Assembly: GCA_964470195.1 (NCBI GenBank) | Contig: CAYYBG010000062.1 | Coordinates: 1-6,165, forward strand | Source of the DNA: RFPI01 sp964470195 | GTDB taxonomy: Bacteria > Pseudomonadota > Gammaproteobacteria > Burkholderiales > Methylophilaceae | Length of the DNA: 6,165 nucleotides | Direction of reading: 5' to 3' | In this document: in pieces, positions 4,633 to 6,165 of the stretch | How the letters are laid out: every line of letters starts with the position of its first letter | Numbering within the stretch: position 1 is the first letter of the stretch | The notes under the pieces: generated by a model | Seen by the model: only the letters and a program-made list of their open reading frames with translations | What the model was told of the DNA's origin: nothing | Databases searched by the model: none | Made by a program: the position numbers and the translations under genes

Positions 4633-5205
4633 GCGCTGATAATTTACGCGTATCAATCTGAGGAAGAAGGCGGCAAGATACAACATAATCAGGGTGCCAA
4701 CAAAGTCGCCTATCAGCATAGGAATAAAGGTGTCGAGAGAACAATCAAAGCCAAAATAGTTAAAGTGAAAATGATTTAGTCCTGCGCTGGTGACGCTGCC
4801 AGCAAAGGCGAAAGTAAATAGATGATGTGCCCGCAGTCCCTCAAAAGAATAAGGCAGCTTAAACATAAACTGACAAGCTTTCATGGAGATAAAAGGGGCT
4901 AAGCCTGAGATGGTGGCTAAGGCAAACATAGACACCATATCATTATTGGCTGGGTCTCTGGTGATAATAGCCCCTAGTATCAAACCGATTGCTCCGGCCC
5001 AATCAAACACCATCACCGCCAACATGCGTATAAACGCTGGCAGAAAAATCCAAGTGACATATTGATTGATTGAAATATCGCTGAATATCAGATTATTGAG
5101 GTGATACAGCGTTATCCATGCTAGAGCAACGGCGAATAGCTGAACCATGACTAAACCGAATTCACTAGATTTATCTAAAAAAAAGCGCACCACAGTATTA
5201 ATCAT
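4627..5205 (-). CDS. MASE1-like multi-pass membrane protein, stand-alone
   Basis: This 192-residue inner-membrane protein has about six hydrophobic segments (near 17-36, 50-66, 68-82, 91-115, 128-144 and 159-185). The spacing of WIFLPAFIRMLAVMVFDWAG (52-71), GLILGAI (74-80), the central GLAPFISMKA and the final IGDFVGTLIMLYLAAFFLR (165-183) recalls the MASE1 membrane sensor domain (W-x-PaG-x-x-x-x-lL-f-G, and the closing G-D-x-x-G). MASE1 is usually attached to histidine kinases or diguanylate cyclases; here no output domain exists and the chain ends RVNYQRS. A His/aromatic loop (LNHFHFNYF, 143-151) lies between the last two helices. The ATG at 5203-5205 follows AAAGAG and lies 19 bp downstream of a winged-helix regulator, so the two form an operon. 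Function is unknown; sensing or transport are both possible. The MASE1 relation is by eye only. Confidence 0.6.
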   Translation of the reverse strand: MINTVVRFFLDKSSEFGLVMVQLFAVALAWITLYHLNNLIFSDISINQYVTWIFLPAFIRMLAVMVFDWAGAIGLILGAIITRDPANNDMVSMFALATISGLAPFISMKACQFMFKLPYSFEGLRAHHLFTFAFAGSVTSAGLNHFHFNYFGFDCSLDTFIPMLIGDFVGTLIMLYLAAFFLRLIRVNYQRS

Positions 5206-5224
5206 GCATACTCTTTTTTAACAC

Positions 5225-5584
5225 TTAGCCGGGTTTCTGCGCAGCGCTAAGGTAGTGCCCCATCTTAGCGAAATACTCTAAAGCGACATCAGTCATCTCT
5301 ACGTATTTCACCCGATTATCATCGCTATCGACATCTAAGCGAATCAGATTTTTCATACGCAAAGTTTTGAGACGTCTGTGCACCGTCGCTGGTGATGCAT
5401 CTGGCACCAAACTCATGGCTTCTAGTACATTAATTTTATTGCCGTTAAAAATACTGACAGCAATTAAATTAAGTAACTTTTCTTCTGTACTATCCAATTG
5501 AGGAACGCCGGGTAATTCATGAACTGCACTGGCGAGGCTAAGGAAACGCAGGTAAGTCTTAGAATGCTTGAAAGTTATTTTCAT
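5225..5584 (-). CDS. Small MarR-like winged-helix regulator (copy B)
   Basis: This 119-residue winged-helix protein has LDSTEEKLLNLIAVSIFNGN (about 30-49), KINVLEAMSLVPDASPATVH (about 50-69) leading to the recognition helix ATVHRRLKTLRMKNLI (66-81), and a wing DVDSDDNRVKYVEMTDVALE (84-103). The ends are short, with no ligand or receiver domain. The pattern closely parallels the regulator at 4267-4632. It is the first gene of a minus-strand operon with the MASE1-like membrane protein, which suggests that it controls that gene or reports from it. The ATG at 5582-5584 is chosen because GGATGG precedes it by seven bases; an ATG at 5597-5599 would add five residues (MDGHH). The upstream inverted repeat CTGTTA...TAACAG (5620-5653) is a candidate control site. 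Confidence 0.75.
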   Translation of the reverse strand: MKITFKHSKTYLRFLSLASAVHELPGVPQLDSTEEKLLNLIAVSIFNGNKINVLEAMSLVPDASPATVHRRLKTLRMKNLIRLDVDSDDNRVKYVEMTDVALEYFAKMGHYLSAAQKPG

Positions 5585-5619
5585 ATGATGTCCATCCAAA
5601 TTAGTTAGTGATTAAAAAA

Positions 5620-5653
5620 CTGTTAGCAAAAATGGTAAATTTCTTGTTAACAG
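5620..5653. promoter_or_regulatory. Inverted repeat CTGTTA...TAACAG upstream of regulator B
   Basis: CTGTTA (5620-5625) and TAACAG (5648-5653) are perfect 6-bp inverted arms with 22 bases between. They lie 35-70 bases upstream of the regulator start. The right arm overlaps a GTTAAC palindrome. It could be an operator for the winged-helix regulator. No clear -10/-35 pair was identified. Confidence 0.3.
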
Positions 5654-5665
5654 ATGTTGTTATTG

Positions 5666-5863
5666 TTACTTTTTTTCACGCCTTGCACGCCATTCACGGA
5701 TTCGTTTACGACGCAACATTGTTGTAATCCAAAATGCCGCCCATGCAATAGCTAACCAAGGAAAAATACCTGCATAAATGCTAACCATTAGCAAGTGAGG
5801 AAAGGCTTGGGTTACTGCTAAGGGCAACAAAGCTAGAATAATTAGAAAAAGGACAATCAGCAT
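5666..5863 (-). CDS. Small two-helix membrane protein of unknown function
   Basis: The product has 65 residues. Two hydrophobic helices are visible, MLIVLFLIILALLPLAV (about 1-18) and VSIYAGIFPWLAIAWAAFWI (about 28-47), followed by a strongly basic tail RRKRIREWRARREKK (51-65). By the positive-inside rule the C-terminus should be cytoplasmic. I do not recognise a named family. The ATG at 5861-5863 is used; a TTG at 5882-5884 would add seven residues, and neither has a clear Shine-Dalgarno sequence. No promoter is evident in the short space after the tRNA-Arg terminator, so expression may depend on readthrough. Amino-acid composition and the tight fit before the next operon suggest a real gene rather than chance, but short hydrophobic frames are easily spurious. 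Confidence 0.55.
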   Translation of the reverse strand: MLIVLFLIILALLPLAVTQAFPHLLMVSIYAGIFPWLAIAWAAFWITTMLRRKRIREWRARREKK

Positions 5864-5892
5864 AAAATTAATTTGAATTAACAAAAATGCAA

Positions 5893-5923
5893 TAAAAAAG
5901 GCTCACTAAAAATAGTGAGCCTT
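5893..5923 (-). terminator. Terminator of tRNA-Arg
   Basis: AAGGCTCACTA (5898-5908) and TAGTGAGCCTT (5913-5923) form a perfect 11-bp stem with a four-base loop. On the minus strand it is followed by TTTTTTATT. It starts five bases past the tRNA-Arg CCA end. Confidence 0.92.
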
Positions 5924-5927
5924 GAAT

Positions 5928-6004
5928 TGGCGCGCCCGAAGAGATTCGAACTCCTGACCCCTTGGTTCGTAGCCAAGTACTCTATCCAGCTGAGCTACGG
6001 GCGC
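5928..6004 (-). tRNA. tRNA-Arg (anticodon ACG)
   Basis: This is a complete 77-base tRNA. The acceptor arms GCGCCCG and CGGGCGC pair perfectly, followed by discriminator G and an encoded CCA (5928-5930). The anticodon stem CTTGG/CCAAG holds the loop CTACGAA, giving anticodon ACG at 5968-5970, and the T-loop is TTCGAAT. The first anticodon base is normally deaminated to inosine so that CGU, CGC and CGA are read. Confidence 0.97.
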
Positions 6005-6062
6005 AAATTTCAGCATGATGACCACCTATTGGTTGACAGCTTACTGAGGTAAATCGGCGTGC

Positions 6063-6091
6063 ATTATACACTAACCTGACAGCAACTAAAA
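6063..6091 (-). promoter_or_regulatory. Promoter of tRNA-Arg
   Basis: On the minus strand TATAAT (6063-6068) lies between the two tRNA genes, preceded by GTG. The -35 region at 17 bp (6086-6091, TTTTAG) is weak. Transcription would start about 50 bases upstream of the mature tRNA 5' end. Confidence 0.5.
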
Positions 6092-6110
6092 AAGCGCTGC
6101 TGTTAAACTG

Positions 6111-6165
6111 TGGCGGAGAGCGAGGGATTCGAACCCTCGATACAGGTTTAAGCCCGTATGCTTCC
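6111..6165 (-). tRNA. tRNA-Ser, 3' part (probably anticodon GCT), cut by window edge
   Basis: On the minus strand, the 3' acceptor arm GCTCTCC, discriminator G and encoded CCA (6111-6113) follow a T-arm GAGGG/CCCTC with loop TTCGAAT. Before it is a long variable arm (ATACGGG ... CCTGTAT), which identifies a class II tRNA; discriminator G and the GCTCTCC arm point to serine. The GGAAGC preceding the variable arm resembles tRNA-Ser(GCT), but the anticodon lies beyond base 6165. Confidence 0.85.

Noticed and set aside
4883..5065. Plus-strand 60-codon reading frame opposite the MASE1-like gene
   Set aside because: Antisense shadow without support.
6079..6102. Hairpin ACAGCA/TGCTGT downstream of tRNA-Ser as its terminator
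   Set aside because: The T-run lies in the loop rather than after the stem, so it does not have intrinsic-terminator geometry; tRNA-Ser may read into the tRNA-Arg unit.
1..6165. Unusual abundance of CTAG
   Set aside because: I saw roughly thirty CTAG sites by eye, near what base composition would give; it only shows that this genome does not avoid CTAG as enterobacteria do.
5928..6165. tRNA genes as integration sites for a mobile element
   Set aside because: No duplicated tRNA 3' end, integrase or phage-like gene is visible within the window.

Overview
The window comes from a Gram-negative bacterium with moderately low GC. An OmpA-type outer-membrane protein, a periplasmic molybdate-binding protein and tRNA genes with encoded CCA ends all point to Proteobacteria. 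The tRNA-Arg(ACG), the YvlD-type/PepSY pair and the regulator/membrane-protein cluster would fit Betaproteobacteria (for example Methylophilaceae-like groups), but that placement is tentative. It looks like ordinary chromosome: compact operons, convergent pairs sharing terminators, no insertion sequence, prophage, CRISPR array or integrase.

Layout from the left. (1) On the minus strand, a small ArsR-family regulator of the BigR/SqrR/YgaV dithiol type (283-597) overlaps by four bases the start of modA (1-286, cut by the window edge), so a putative sulfur/redox-sensing repressor is translationally coupled to molybdate uptake. Its promoter has an extended -10 and an AT-rich palindrome at 626-655. 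(2) A minus-strand gene (786-1214) encodes an exported protein of unknown function. (3) On the plus strand, a four-helix YvlD/phage-holin-4-like membrane protein (1487-1864, TTG start) is followed by a membrane-anchored PepSY protein (1893-2201) and a strong terminator. A perfect 15-bp palindrome lies in the putative promoter. (4) ompA-like gene (2417-3505) with its own promoter, ending in a terminator shared with (5) the convergent minus-strand CDF-like cation transporter lacking a C-terminal domain (3560-4168).

(6) The most intriguing part is 4267-5584. A six-helix MASE1-like membrane protein (4627-5205, minus) lies 19 bp downstream of a small winged-helix regulator (5225-5584, minus) and meets tail-to-tail a second, similar small winged-helix regulator (4267-4632, plus). 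The two converging genes share a palindromic TCATGA that provides both stop codons. This resembles a self-contained sensor/regulator module, but its function is unknown.

(7) The right end holds a two-helix membrane peptide gene (5666-5863), a terminator, tRNA-Arg(ACG) (5928-6004) with its promoter, and the 3' part of a tRNA-Ser (6111-6165), all on the minus strand. No gap between genes exceeds 300 bases.
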